Source of the DNA: Polytrichum commune | Lineage: Eukaryota > Streptophyta > Polytrichopsida > Polytrichales > Polytrichaceae | Assembly: GCA_950295325.1 (NCBI GenBank) | Contig: OX485807.1 | Location: forward strand, 27,065,666 to 27,129,665 | DNA: 64,000 bases | Direction: 5' to 3' | In this document: positions 1-9,943 of the stretch, in pieces | Layout: every line of letters begins with the position of its first letter | Position numbering within the stretch: the stretch's first letter is position 1 | The notes under the pieces: generated by a model | The model's database searches: none | What the model saw: only the letters and a program-made list of their open reading frames with translations | What the model was told of the DNA's origin: nothing | Translations under genes and position numbers: made by a program

Positions 1-932
1 AAATTTTTTAACCCGTCAACACTGTAGCGCTACAGTGACGAGGAGGTCGCTACAGTGACAACCTCAACACCTAGCAAATGATTCATTCAACATCGATCTG
101 ACTTGGAATTCAACTTTTTAGGTCTTGCAAAAGATTGGAATCCAACCCTTTCTTTGGTAAGCATTGAGTCAGTGTTGTAGTGTGATGTGATTCAATCAAT
201 GTGAAATCAATGTTGATTTGGGTCTACAAATTTAAAGGTTTGTGATGTAATTCACAGGCTAATCACGAATGAATGTTTTTTGTGGGGTGAAGGCCAGCAC
301 ACTGGTAGTGGTGGAGCATGATGGTGGGGTTCTGAAAGGATCATCAATTAGTGCAATTGCAGCGGAATTGCTAGAATTCGTGGAGATGTTATGTGCCGTT
401 TGTGAACGCCGAAGTATGCAAGAAGCTTGGGTTTTTTGTGGCAATGACCGGGAGTTCATGATTAATTGGCCAACTATGATGTCGCTATGGCAAGCCATAC
501 TTGTGATCCCAACTAGCACTGCTGTTTGTGAGCGTGGTTTTTCAAAGCAAAATTGGGTTAAGAGTGAAAGGAGAACTAGACTCAACCTTGACACACTAGA
601 TGCTTTAATGAGGGTTAGTCTAAATGGGTTAGGAGTTGAATTCATGGATTGGGATAGTATTTTTGAATCTTGGAAAATTGGCACAAGAACCAACAAGCGT
701 AGGGCATTATCACTAGAAGAGGTGGAGTTAGATGGTTGATTCTTAATTCTTCACATTGTATTGGAAGCATGCACCATATAAATCATGCATAAGTTTAATA
801 TGAGTTTTTTATATTTTATTTCTATATTATTGAATTGACGTCTTGAATTTGAACTAGCCCTTCAACCGAAGGGCTCAAATTTTAGAGCCCTTCAAAATGA
901 AACTCATATGAGGGCTTCAATCTTGAACACTG
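1..932 (+). mobile_element. 3' remnant of a hAT-superfamily DNA transposon
   Basis: The stretch holds the last part of a hAT transposase reading frame (269-739) followed by non-coding DNA. It appears to end at 932 with the inverted terminal sequence CAGTGTTCAAGA, read on the minus strand. hAT elements typically start with CA(G/T)NG. A subterminal inverted repeat (AGGGCTC at 870-876 and GAGCCCT at 885-891) lies just inside. The next 8 bases, CCGGCGGC at 933-940, would be the target duplication, but the left end lies outside the window, so this cannot be confirmed. A perfect 16-bp palindrome, ACTGTAGCGCTACAGT, sits at 21-36. Confidence 0.6.
269..739 (+). pseudogene. hAT transposase C-terminal dimerisation domain, fragment
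   Basis: The 156 codons match the C-terminal hAT dimerisation (hATC) region of transposase-derived proteins. The diagnostic block is the IPTSTAVCERGFSKQN motif, followed by a basic KSERRTRLNLDTLDALMRV-like helix. In active elements this region holds the transposase multimer together and lies after the DDE nuclease core. The catalytic core and zinc-finger BED domain are not present upstream, and an in-frame stop lies at 260-262 just before the first ATG. Only a tail fragment or one last exon is visible. It reads open for its whole length, so decay may be recent or the fragment may be spliced to exons outside the window. The antisense frame over the same bases is a shadow. Confidence 0.75.
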
Positions 933-940
933 CCGGCGGC

Positions 941-3033
941 TCCTAATTAGGGCCTGATCTATCTTGGGTTGTCTAGACTATATCCTAGTCTACAACAATG
1001 CAAGATGGATGTTAAGTATACATGGATTCCTACATGGCATCGATTGGATCACGTTTCATGGTCACTTGGACTACCTTCAAAAATGACCTCTTGGAGGTAG
1101 GCCTACCACAAAATCAAGAGTCCATGGCACTCCGAATGCTCACAACCATTGATTTATTCTATTTTATCATGTGTGAGGACCCCGTATGAATAGAAATTGA
1201 TTGAAATAGCATTTGGTTGAGGGCCTGGTCACATGCGACTTCACACTACACTTGAGAGTCCGTGACCACACTACATGATTTTGAAGGTGTGTTGGGACGA
1301 CCTTTGGACACTTTCTTTTGGGCTCTCACAATTTCATGGTTACGGCTCTTGGCTCGTGTGTATAGTGGCCCTTATTTACTCCACAATTGAATGTGCTCTA
1401 TACATTGATCACAAGGAGATACTCGGAGTCCCGGCTAGGCCCACAATTGCGTTTGTTTTCTCTAGGACTTGGAGATGAGGGAGAGTGTTGAATGTATTGG
1501 TTAATTCAGGTTTGGTGTTTTAGTTCATGTTGGTTTGGTTTGTAGTATTAAAGTGCATTCTCAAGGAATGCCACAAGTTAGTGTATAGAATGTGCAATTA
1601 AAATGTTCCAATTGAATGCACGTCTAGCTCCACTTTAGGTATAGACAAGGCCTAATCCAAAATCACAACATGCTTGAAAATTATGTACAATGCTTTCATG
1701 AATTTGTATATACATTTAAAAATATAAAGGAAAAATTGGGGGGGGAGGATGTAAGTATACCCTAAGGCCCCTCTAAGGCTTCTCATAAGAGGGCTTGGAT
1801 TGTAAATGTTTGATTCTATCCCTAAAGCCAAACACCCCAAGTTGAATCCTATATCAAGTTGCCCAAACCAACGTTCTTAGCTTAGTTACAGGATAGCCAA
1901 CTACTTGAGGTTGGGCCCCATATTCAAACCTTGACACACATGGATGCAAGCATGGTAAAGTGGACCAAAAATGTGCTATGGTTTACAAAAAAACGTATTT
2001 TTGTGGGTTAAATGCCTAAAGTAGTAATAAAATGTTGTTGAATTGGGATTTTGTTTTCTCATAGTGCCCTCTATTGTTGTGCTAAGCATATAAAGAGAGG
2101 ATATCAAGATAAAATATTTAAAATATTAATTAAAAGAAAAAAGTGGCTAAATTTAGTTTGGGACATAAATCTCATGACCCTAAATATTTAGAAGTATTTT
2201 TCCCATGTTCCTTGAATTCATTATAAATTTGAGGTCATCGTCAAAACATTGTAGAAAACATCAAGATTAAGTATTTTAATCATATTTAATGGGGATTTTA
2301 TACACATTTTACACAATCACTTGTTCAATGCCAGTTACTCGCACACCACTTATACCCTTTTCTAAATAGTGTTTTTCTTTTCTTTTAAGAAAAATATTGT
2401 CCACATAAATTACTTGGCTTAGCAAATCATTGTTTTTGATGTTTACGGTTTTATTTCTCAGAAAACACAAAGTTAACATACATTTTTACAAACTTTCGCT
2501 TAAGCCTTTGCAGGGATCAAGAGTTGTCCACTTCATTGTCCTTGCACCCACATTAGAAACAATAAAGACACCTTCTCATCATAACACCCACCCTCTCAGT
2601 ACTCACATAAACAAACAACATCACACTATACAAGCCTTAACCACACATAGGGCCCACCGGGTCCCCACCCTGCATGGATATCAAACGAAACCACCTCTTA
2701 AATGAGGCAATAACATTTGTCCCATTAATAAGCTTGCTCTGTAAGCCCATTCCGGGTTCACATATGCGCTCGCGCCTGTAAACAAGGTGAAGCGTCATTC
2801 ATTCATTGCAGCCTAAAGGTTGGCACGTCTCTTCTAGTTCAATCCTCTATAAAATCATGCGGGGTAATTGTGTTTTTTGTACCTTTTTTTGAAGGAAAAA
2901 AATAAAAAATAAAAAATATCTTTTGTGCAGCTTGCGATGTTGTACAAATTGTAAGTGTGTTGTAAATATATGATTTTGATTCATCCCTAAAAATAAATGT
3001 GTAGAGTGTATTGTTAATGTGTGTGTGTATGCA
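941..3033. other. Non-coding DNA, no gene recognised
   Basis: AT-rich sequence without a convincing reading frame. The frames at 1275-1478 and 1652-1840 (minus) resemble nothing and have no neighbours. A stretch at 2510-2705 translates to a low-complexity His/Thr-rich peptide ending YQTKPPLK, which faintly recalls a segment of the LINE RNase H region but is too short to assign. There is a run of eight G at 1738-1745. Confidence 0.5.
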
Positions 3034-3259
3034 ACTACACTGGTTATCCCAATTAGTGTGTATTACGATTCGGAGTTACACGTTGCTATAACTATTTAAT
3101 GAGAATGTATTGTTTTTCCAAGCAAAGTCATTTATGTTTTATAATGTCTGAACAACATGTTGAACTTTTGTTAGTAGACATTGAACTCTTGAGAAAGATG
3201 TAATCGCACGTAGTAACTCCGTACACTAATACACACTAATTGGGAAAATTAGTGTGGTG
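3034..3259 (+). mobile_element. CACTA-like MITE, copy A
   Basis: A 226-bp non-coding element with imperfect terminal inverted repeats of about 45-50 bp. The left end reads ACTACACTGGTTATCCC and the right end, on the minus strand, reads CACCACACTAATTTTCCC. Both continue into AATTAGTGTGTATTA and then a CGGAGTTAC block. The interior matches copy C at 42037-42264 in reverse orientation almost throughout, which shows a mobile family rather than a chance hairpin. The CACTA start is already degenerate. No clear 3-bp target duplication is seen. Confidence 0.75.
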
Positions 3260-3825
3260 TTTATAAATAACACTCAAATTGCATTGGGCAAGAGCTTTAT
3301 TGCATACTAGGGCTCAAATCCAGTTGATTATTGCAAGTGGTGAGAAATATGATGCTTAATTATGAAATGAATGAGAACATAGAAATTGATTAAACGACAT
3401 TTTAGGATCATTCTAGATAATAAAAAATCAAGGAAAATGTATCATGAAAATTTCGAAAAACCAACATCAGGCAATCCAATGTGTCCTTGAGCTCATTGGC
3501 CTTACCCTGCTCAAGAATCCCTTGATGTAGGTTGGGGTTTATTGCTTACCTTGCAGTGGGTGGGCTCTTGTTTGTAAGAGAGGAGCATGGGAGTGACAAA
3601 ACCGCATATGGATGACTATACAACTTTTCATCCAAATTTGTGCACATTCATCTAAAATTTGATGATCATGTCCAATTTTTATGAGTTTGGGGACATTTCT
3701 AGCTATTTCAGGTGCAAATATCATGGAATAATCACATAGTTTTCCATGTTATGTTTGTAGAATGGCAAATCACTAGTGCATAACTAGATTTAAAATCATT
3801 GATATAGAGGGCTCAATAGATGACT

Positions 3826-4352
3826 TAGGACCGCTTTACACCTAGAGGCCGGGCTAATTCCCCTTGAGGACGATTGCATGAAATTTCAGCCCCTTTTGGG
3901 TTGGAGGCTGGCCTCAACTACACATTATAATAAGATTATAATGAGGGCCAATTTTTCCATATATAAAGGCCTTATTCAATAAATCTAGCATAATCCAACG
4001 GATCTAGCATAATCTAGCATAGCGCCGTTCATATTTCCACATAATCCAATGGATATAGTTCGCTGAAAAAAATCTTCTTTTTTTAAGTTTTTATTATTGA
4101 AATGTGACATTGGCCTTGAGGACAAGAAGTGGCCCTCCATTTTGGGTGCACCCAATTCAATGAGCTCGGGCCATGTCATACCATGCATTTATTGATTAAA
4201 AATTGCATACCACCAAATCGGCCCGACCTGTAGGTGTAAAGGAGTTGGGATAGGTCGGGCCGATTTTAGCCTTTTGACCAATCACAAGTGAGGATTTCAA
4301 GCCTCTTATACAACGAATTGGCCTGGCCTCTAGATGTAAAGCAACCCTTAGA
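3826..4352. mobile_element. MITE-like element with terminal and internal inverted repeats
   Basis: The ends are inverted copies of roughly 35 bp that share GCTTTACACCTAGAGGCC on the left and GCTTTACATCTAGAGGCC on the right (minus strand). Inside, 4215-4229 and 4252-4266 form a perfect 15-bp inverted repeat (AAATCGGCCCGACCT) around a 22-base loop. The loop-side sequence carries the same TTTACACCTA core as the ends. This suggests one element inserted into, or recombined with, a relative. No coding capacity is seen. Confidence 0.55.
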
Positions 4353-6879
4353 TTGAACTACGTACAACAAATGTAACTATCTAGACACCATTTTCACATG
4401 TCTATTTGTTTTTCTAACTTTCCGTACGGAATGGGCTCGTAGGCCAAGCAAATATCATCCGTGACATTTGTTGGAGATTGTACAAACTTTAATGTGGACA
4501 TGCAAGGACAAGTTAAACCCTAAACCCCTTGATGTCCTTGGGGTTATATCTTTTTTTCAATATGAATTATAAAGTGTGATGTGTGATCTTGGTTTAAGAA
4601 TTATTTATGAAGCAAAATTGTTGGCACAAACTCAAACTCATGTCGTACATATGGACCTTCTATACAAGGTCGTGAGCTTTGTGCAAGTAATTTCAAAGCA
4701 ATAACTTTGAGAAACACTTCATGACATGGAGATAATTTTACTTTAGCTTGTGTGTATAATTTGTAGGTATGTTCATCTTGTGAAGCCTTGTGATATGTTT
4801 TCCGATGTATGAAACAATATGATCTTTTGTATGGAGTTTGAACAACACTTGTTAATGAAAGCTGAAAACTTATCATTCAGTTCATCAATTTTTTTTGTTT
4901 TGTGTATGAATTTGTATTCCCACATACATAATCATCTTGGTGATACACATAACAACTTTTGAACAAAATCATACAAGCAAGCACTTTTGTAAATTATTCA
5001 AGCATATTACTTTGAAAATTATATGTTGATAAATTTGATTTTGTCTGTATTTACTTTTTCCATAAAGAAATAAACTTTTCCCAAAAATTTATATTGTTTT
5101 GAGTCACACTATTCAACAATTGAAATTCACTAGGTTTCATTCGTATAGTTTTTTCATGTTGGGAAAATTGTCCATTGGTTGGAAGGTTGGCTATGAGCTG
5201 AATAGAGAACTTTAAAGGGTCCCCCCAAAACCAGTTTTCAAAACATCATAATCAAGTAACATTGAATGCCCCCCCCCCCCCCCTCCCCGCAAAAAGGAAA
5301 AGAAAAAGAACTCCCAATAACATTTATAAAGTAAATGTAAATTAAATACCTAAATACAATTAAAAATGAGTAAGTAAGTAGTACCTCCAACCAATGCTAA
5401 GGGGGTGGAGTAATAGGGAGGCAAGAAAATATTGGTCTTCAAAATATGAATGCTTTAAGTTTTGGGTATGATCCACCCTGAGTACTTGTTCACATTTAGG
5501 ACCACAAAAACTTGTAAACCCTTATGTGATGTTAACACTTTAACACTTATCAGGATAGCATGGACAATCTGTAACACTTATATGAAGAGCACTCATGTGA
5601 CTTTGGAATTAATAACATTTTTATGAATAAAGGATGAAAAAACACAAGATATGAATGTCATCATACATTCAAAGTATAATGGAAGAACGAATCTAAAGTA
5701 GTTCGATGATATTCTTGTGTAACATCGGTAGGGCTTTGTTCAAAAATAATAATTCAAAGTCACTAATGCACTCTAGCATCTTTGAATCCTACTTGATCTA
5801 CCTTCAGACGACCAATTTGCACTTTCTCAACTTCTTCAATGGGTTTGAATCATTAAGCATACATATAATTTCCTCCTCAACATGTGTGTAGGGATTGGTC
5901 ATATCAAATTTCAATTCATATTTGATGAGTTCTTGTGTATTCAGAGTGGGTCCAAATATTTTACTCTCTGCAAAAGTCAAGTACATGATGGACCCAATTT
6001 ACTTTCATTCAAGTTATAAGATTTCATAGCCTCGCCTTCATCCAAATTTACACTTACGGAGGTGGATTCATGAAGAGGGAAGCATAATTCTAATAACTTC
6101 TCTTTACGGTTTACAATTAAAACTTACTAGACTATGTTTTAGGTTTTTTGGGGGAGCGCCATTTTCCTTAACACACATGCGATTTTAACACTTATCATGA
6201 CAACACAAATCGAGGTTGGATTGTAGCCATGACGGGGATTCTAGAATATATATATTGCAGTTTTTATTGGTGTAACACATGCCTTAACAACCCCTGATGT
6301 CCTAACCCCTTTGACACTAGTTTGGATGGTTTTTTTTATGTTTTTAACAACACCTCTTGTTCATGTTCAAGTATGCTATGTTTTGCCACGTGGATAATTT
6401 TGATTCAACAAGTCAAATACTTATGAATTAATTCAAATATGGGAGTGTGCTCTCAATTGGTTTATAATGGATTCGGTCCACAAACCTAAACCTGGCATTT
6501 ATGACATTTGCGATTTAGGGGCAACATATTTTAAACATGTGCAAATGATTCCCAATTGATTTGAAATTTTGCATAACACTCAAACGTAGCATATCCTAAA
6601 CATCTACCATTAGAATTTTTAATTGGACATGTGTTGCTTGCTATGAATCCATGTGCAAGGTGCACAGTTGTGGCATTGTTGCCTCCAATTGCAAAGCTTC
6701 CCAAAAGATCACAAAATAACGGCTTCAAGATTTGTGGGCTAATTTGAGTAGGAATATTCCCCCTCTTTTGAACAAGGGTAACATTTTGTGATGATTTGAG
6801 TGGAGGTTCAACAAAAAAAACCAACCCTAATTTTATTTCTAGACTACTGCATCCCAATACCACCATTGACATTCCTCTC
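4353..6879. other. Non-coding AT-rich DNA
   Basis: No gene is recognised. The 60-110 codon frames here are isolated and AT-rich and show no family resemblance. A run of 15 C at 5269-5283 is followed by CTCCCCGC. The block CTCCAACCAATG near 5387 recurs near 7190, at the right end of the element at 6880-7218, so part of this stretch may derive from the same family. Confidence 0.5.
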
Positions 6880-7218
6880 GGGGGGGGGGGTGCAGTGTGT
6901 TAAAAAGTTAAGGATATAGGTGTGAACAACCACTATTTTATATAAGGGTATTACTTTCAATTCTCTTCTTTTTTTCACATGCTATCATTATAAATTTTTC
7001 TACTTTGGGTTAATAGAAAAATGGCTTGCATTACTTATAATTCCAAATTACCTATTATTCCATACCCTATAATACTTTAAAGATGTCCAGTGCCATTTTT
7101 GATACCCTATATTACTCTTAAGTCCATTTATAATTTTTTGTCCCCATGTTTTTAAAATACCCTATCATTTGTTCACACGTATATTGCTACTCCAACCAAT
7201 GACTACCCCCCCCCCCCC
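6880..7218. mobile_element. Small inverted-repeat element bounded by G11 and C13 tracts
   Basis: The segment starts with 11 G (6880-6890) and ends with 13 C (7206-7218). Inside these, ATATAGGTGTGAACAA at 6914-6929 is mirrored by TTGTTCACACGTATAT at 7169-7184 (15 of 16 matches as an inverted repeat). The interior is AT-rich and non-coding, with several copies of TACCCTAT. The mirrored layout fits a MITE of about 340 bp. The superfamily is not recognised, and no target duplication is obvious beyond CTC/GAG outside the tracts. Confidence 0.5.
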
Positions 7219-7535
7219 GAGACATTCCAAGAGAAGAAACTTCGATCCCTGGAGAGGACCAACGTGAATGAAGTGTCTGTTCGTTCCACCCCTAGACCTG
7301 TGTCCACGGGACATAGGAGTAGGAATAAAGAACTACTTCCCCCTTTCGAGAGTAGACACTATAGTCACAAGTAACCAGTAACAAATAAGAGCCAGTAACA
7401 TATATGAGCCAATAGTATATAGTGAGACTATACATAAGGGTTGATGTAATATAGGGTTTGTTTTGTTCAGAGTTGAAGCATCGGGTCATGAGCTCATTGT
7501 TGTGTAGAGGCCGTTTTTCATACATAATTTGGTAG

Positions 7536-8057
7536 TTAGGGGGGGTCTTGTATTTGAGGAAGAGGTTGGTGATTTTCAAGTCTTCTCTTGTGGAGGAGGA
7601 TGGACATGGCGTATAGTATGGCAATGGTATTAATGTTTTTAAAGGTGTTTCGGATGGATGGCATAGGTAGTTTAAAATTGTCTTCCAATAGTTTCATTGA
7701 TGGGATGTGTGTTGTGGCTATGGCGCCTACTGTAATAACAATGAGCGGGTCGATTTTCCAACCTAGGGCAGCAATGTTTTCTATCAGTGGTTTGTATTTG
7801 TTAGCTTTGGCTTCTAGCGTTGATGGTGAAATTCTATCATTACAATATGTGAATTCAATGAATTGTAAGGTAACTATTTGGTCTATATTTGTGGGGTGTG
7901 TGTTTTGATATGGTAACCCTTTAACACATAGAATATCGGGTCTAAAGCGGGAGTTGCAGTGGCATCTTTGGGTTCCACATGTGCAGGGTAGTAACCAATT
8001 AGGGACGGTGTTTTCTTGGGGGTTATGAGCCCAAAATGAGTGCTCATATTTGTTTTA
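7536..8057 (-). pseudogene. LINE ORF2, C-terminal domain
   Basis: This part lies after the RNase H and zinc knuckle. It reads through TVPNWLLPCTCG, a Cys/His cluster (C-x-C, then RCHC), SRFRPDILCVKGLPY, then FIEFTYCNDR and KYKPLIENIAALGW, and stops at 7536-7538. This tail is characteristic of a LINE lineage known from algae and early land plants. The frame lacks an early Met and so is easily missed. Just downstream of the junction with the insertion at 8058 there is a one-base frame change between the STHFGLITP segment and TVPNW. The segment is continuous with the RNase H part at 9944 onward once the insertion is removed. Confidence 0.8.
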
Positions 8058-9943
8058 TGTTTAGAATTCAATTAGAAGTGCAATTGGGGTGTTATTGAAA
8101 CAATCAAAAGTATAAAAAGAGTGAGGCTTGGTGTGGAATTATGTTTAGGCCTTAAGCCATTTTGTGTGGTGAATTAGAAGCTTAGTGACATTAGGGAGTG
8201 TTTTGATTAGAAGAGTAGTGCTTGATGAGGCAAGGGGAAGTGCCTTTGACTTAATTATTTGAATTAGAATGTGTTCTTGTTGGTTTAAGGGTTGAAGGGT
8301 TAGCGGAGAGGATGAGGTCCTACTAAGGGGGAGAAGGTTTAAGGGGTTGTGATTGGATGCCCTTTCTCTCGTCTTCCTCCCTTATCCTCTCTTCTCCTTA
8401 AGTTCCCTCTCTTCTTCAAAATCACTCTCTCTCTCTCTCATTCTCTCCCTCCCTCTTAGAGGTGTGGGTGTGAGAGTGTATGTGGGAGTGTGTGTGTGGT
8501 GTAGTGTGTTAGAGAATAGATTTGATTAGGGGGAAATTAGAGAATAGATTTGAGTAGGGGAACTTAGAGGATAGATTGGATTAGGGGTAGTTTAAAAGAT
8601 AGAATTGATTAGAAAGAGCCAGAGAATTAGATTATTAAGGTTGCAAGGCTATTAGGCAACTGCCGGGTTGGGCTGTTGGTTACATTGTGGAAGCAGCTGC
8701 AGCTACTGTGGGGCTGTTGGTTACTACTGTGGGGCTGTTGGTTACTACTGTTGGGCTGCTGGTTACATTGTGGAAGCAGCTGCAACTACTGTGGGGCTGC
8801 TGGTTGCTATTGTTGGGCTGCTGGTTACATTGCGGAAGCAGCTGCAGCTACTGTTGGGTTGCTGGTTACATTGTGGAAGCAGCTGCAACTACTGTGGGGT
8901 TGCTGGTTACATTGTGGAAGCAGTTGCAACTACTGTGGGGTTGTTGGTTACTACTGTTGGGCTGCTGGTTACTACTGTGGGTTGCTAGTTGCTACTGTTG
9001 GGCTGCTGGTTACATTGTGGAAGCAGCTGCAACTACTGTGGGGTTGCTGGTTACATTGTGGAAGCAGTTGCAACTACTGTGGGGTTGTTGGTTACTACTG
9101 TTGGGCTGCTGGTTACTACTGTGGGTTGCTAGTTGCTACTGTTGGGCTGCTGGTTACATTGTGGAAGCAGCTGCAACTACTGTGGGGTTGCTGGTTACAT
9201 TGTGGAAGCAGTTGCAACTACTGTGGGGTTGTTGGTTACTACTGTTGGGCTGCTGGTTACTACTGTGGGTTGCTAGTTGCTACTGTTGGGCTGCTGGTTA
9301 CATTGTGGAAGCAGCTGCAGCTACTGTGGGGCTGTTGGTTACTAGTGTTGGGCTATTGGTTACTACTGTGGGCTGCTGGTTGCTACTGTTGGGCTGCTGG
9401 TTACATTGTGGGAGCAACTGCAACTACTGGTTGGGCTGCCGGTTAATAAGTTTAGTCAGCCGACACTTGTAAGGGGACTTAGTGAGGCAGATTCAAGGCT
9501 TAATGCTAGGCCTTTAGTGACTTGGGTAGATAATTAAGGGGGAAAGCCGTAGTGCTATATCGGACTAAATGGTAGTTAGTTGATTGAGTTGTTACTTAAT
9601 GTTACTTTAGATAATTAGTCATTAGCAAGATATTAGAACACGAAGTGAGGATTGTGAAAATAGAGAATAGCGTTTTTTTAACGCTTGTACCCACACTAGG
9701 AAATAAACTGAGTACACGAGTTGATGGAAAGTGTGAAGGATTCTCGCAATGTTGAGACAAGGAAAATTGAGACTAAAGAGGCGAGGGGAATGTCCTTAAG
9801 GGCATGTGTAGCTACGGCCGCGGGTTGGACTCTTGAGAAGGCCCACGCTACATCTATTCATGAGGCTAGCATTAATAAAACATCATGACTTTAAACAATG
9901 TGGGTGTCCCCGGATACGGAAGTTACATTTCATACTACTACAA
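8058..9943 (+). mobile_element. Insertion in the LINE, probable solo LTR with internal tandem array
   Basis: The 1,886-bp segment is flanked by the direct repeat GTTTTA (8052-8057 and 9944-9949). Deleting it with one repeat copy rejoins the LINE sequence. It starts TGTTTAG, has a TATA-like TATAAAAAGA at 8111-8120, CT- and GT-rich tracts at 8420-8510, a tandem array at 8670-9440, and AATAAA-type signals near 9701 and 9872. It ends CTACTACAA. Size, TG start, promoter-like and poly(A)-like signals fit a solo LTR. The end does not show a clean CA next to the repeat, so an LTR with a small end change, or another element type, remains possible. Confidence 0.55.
8670..9440 (+). repeat. Higher-order tandem repeat, 144-bp unit built from shorter monomers
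   Basis: The array alternates two related monomers, GGGCTGCTGGTTACATTG with a GGAAGCAGCTGCAACTACTG extension and the shorter GGGTTGTTGGTTACTACTG. From about 8900 these combine into a near-identical 144-bp unit repeated three times; the marker GTTGCTAGTTGCT falls at 8981, 9125 and 9269. All monomers are multiples of three bases, so every plus-strand frame stays open and predicts Leu/Trp/Cys-rich pseudo-proteins of about 260 residues. These are by-products of the repeat and not genes. Confidence 0.9.

Noticed and set aside
259-696. Minus-strand frame of 145 codons
   Set aside because: Antisense shadow of the hAT transposase fragment.
2430-2705. Frame ending in YQTKPPLK that recalls a LINE peptide near 11040
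   Set aside because: Only a handful of residues match; no other LINE motif lies nearby.
2740-2780. TTCCGGGTTCA word considered as part of a tRNA T-arm
   Set aside because: No matching acceptor stem, anticodon arm or D-arm found around it.
8668-9472. Overlapping 256-261-codon frames rich in Leu, Trp, Gly and Cys
   Set aside because: They result from a tandem repeat whose unit lengths are multiples of three, so all frames stay open. No start context or family resemblance.
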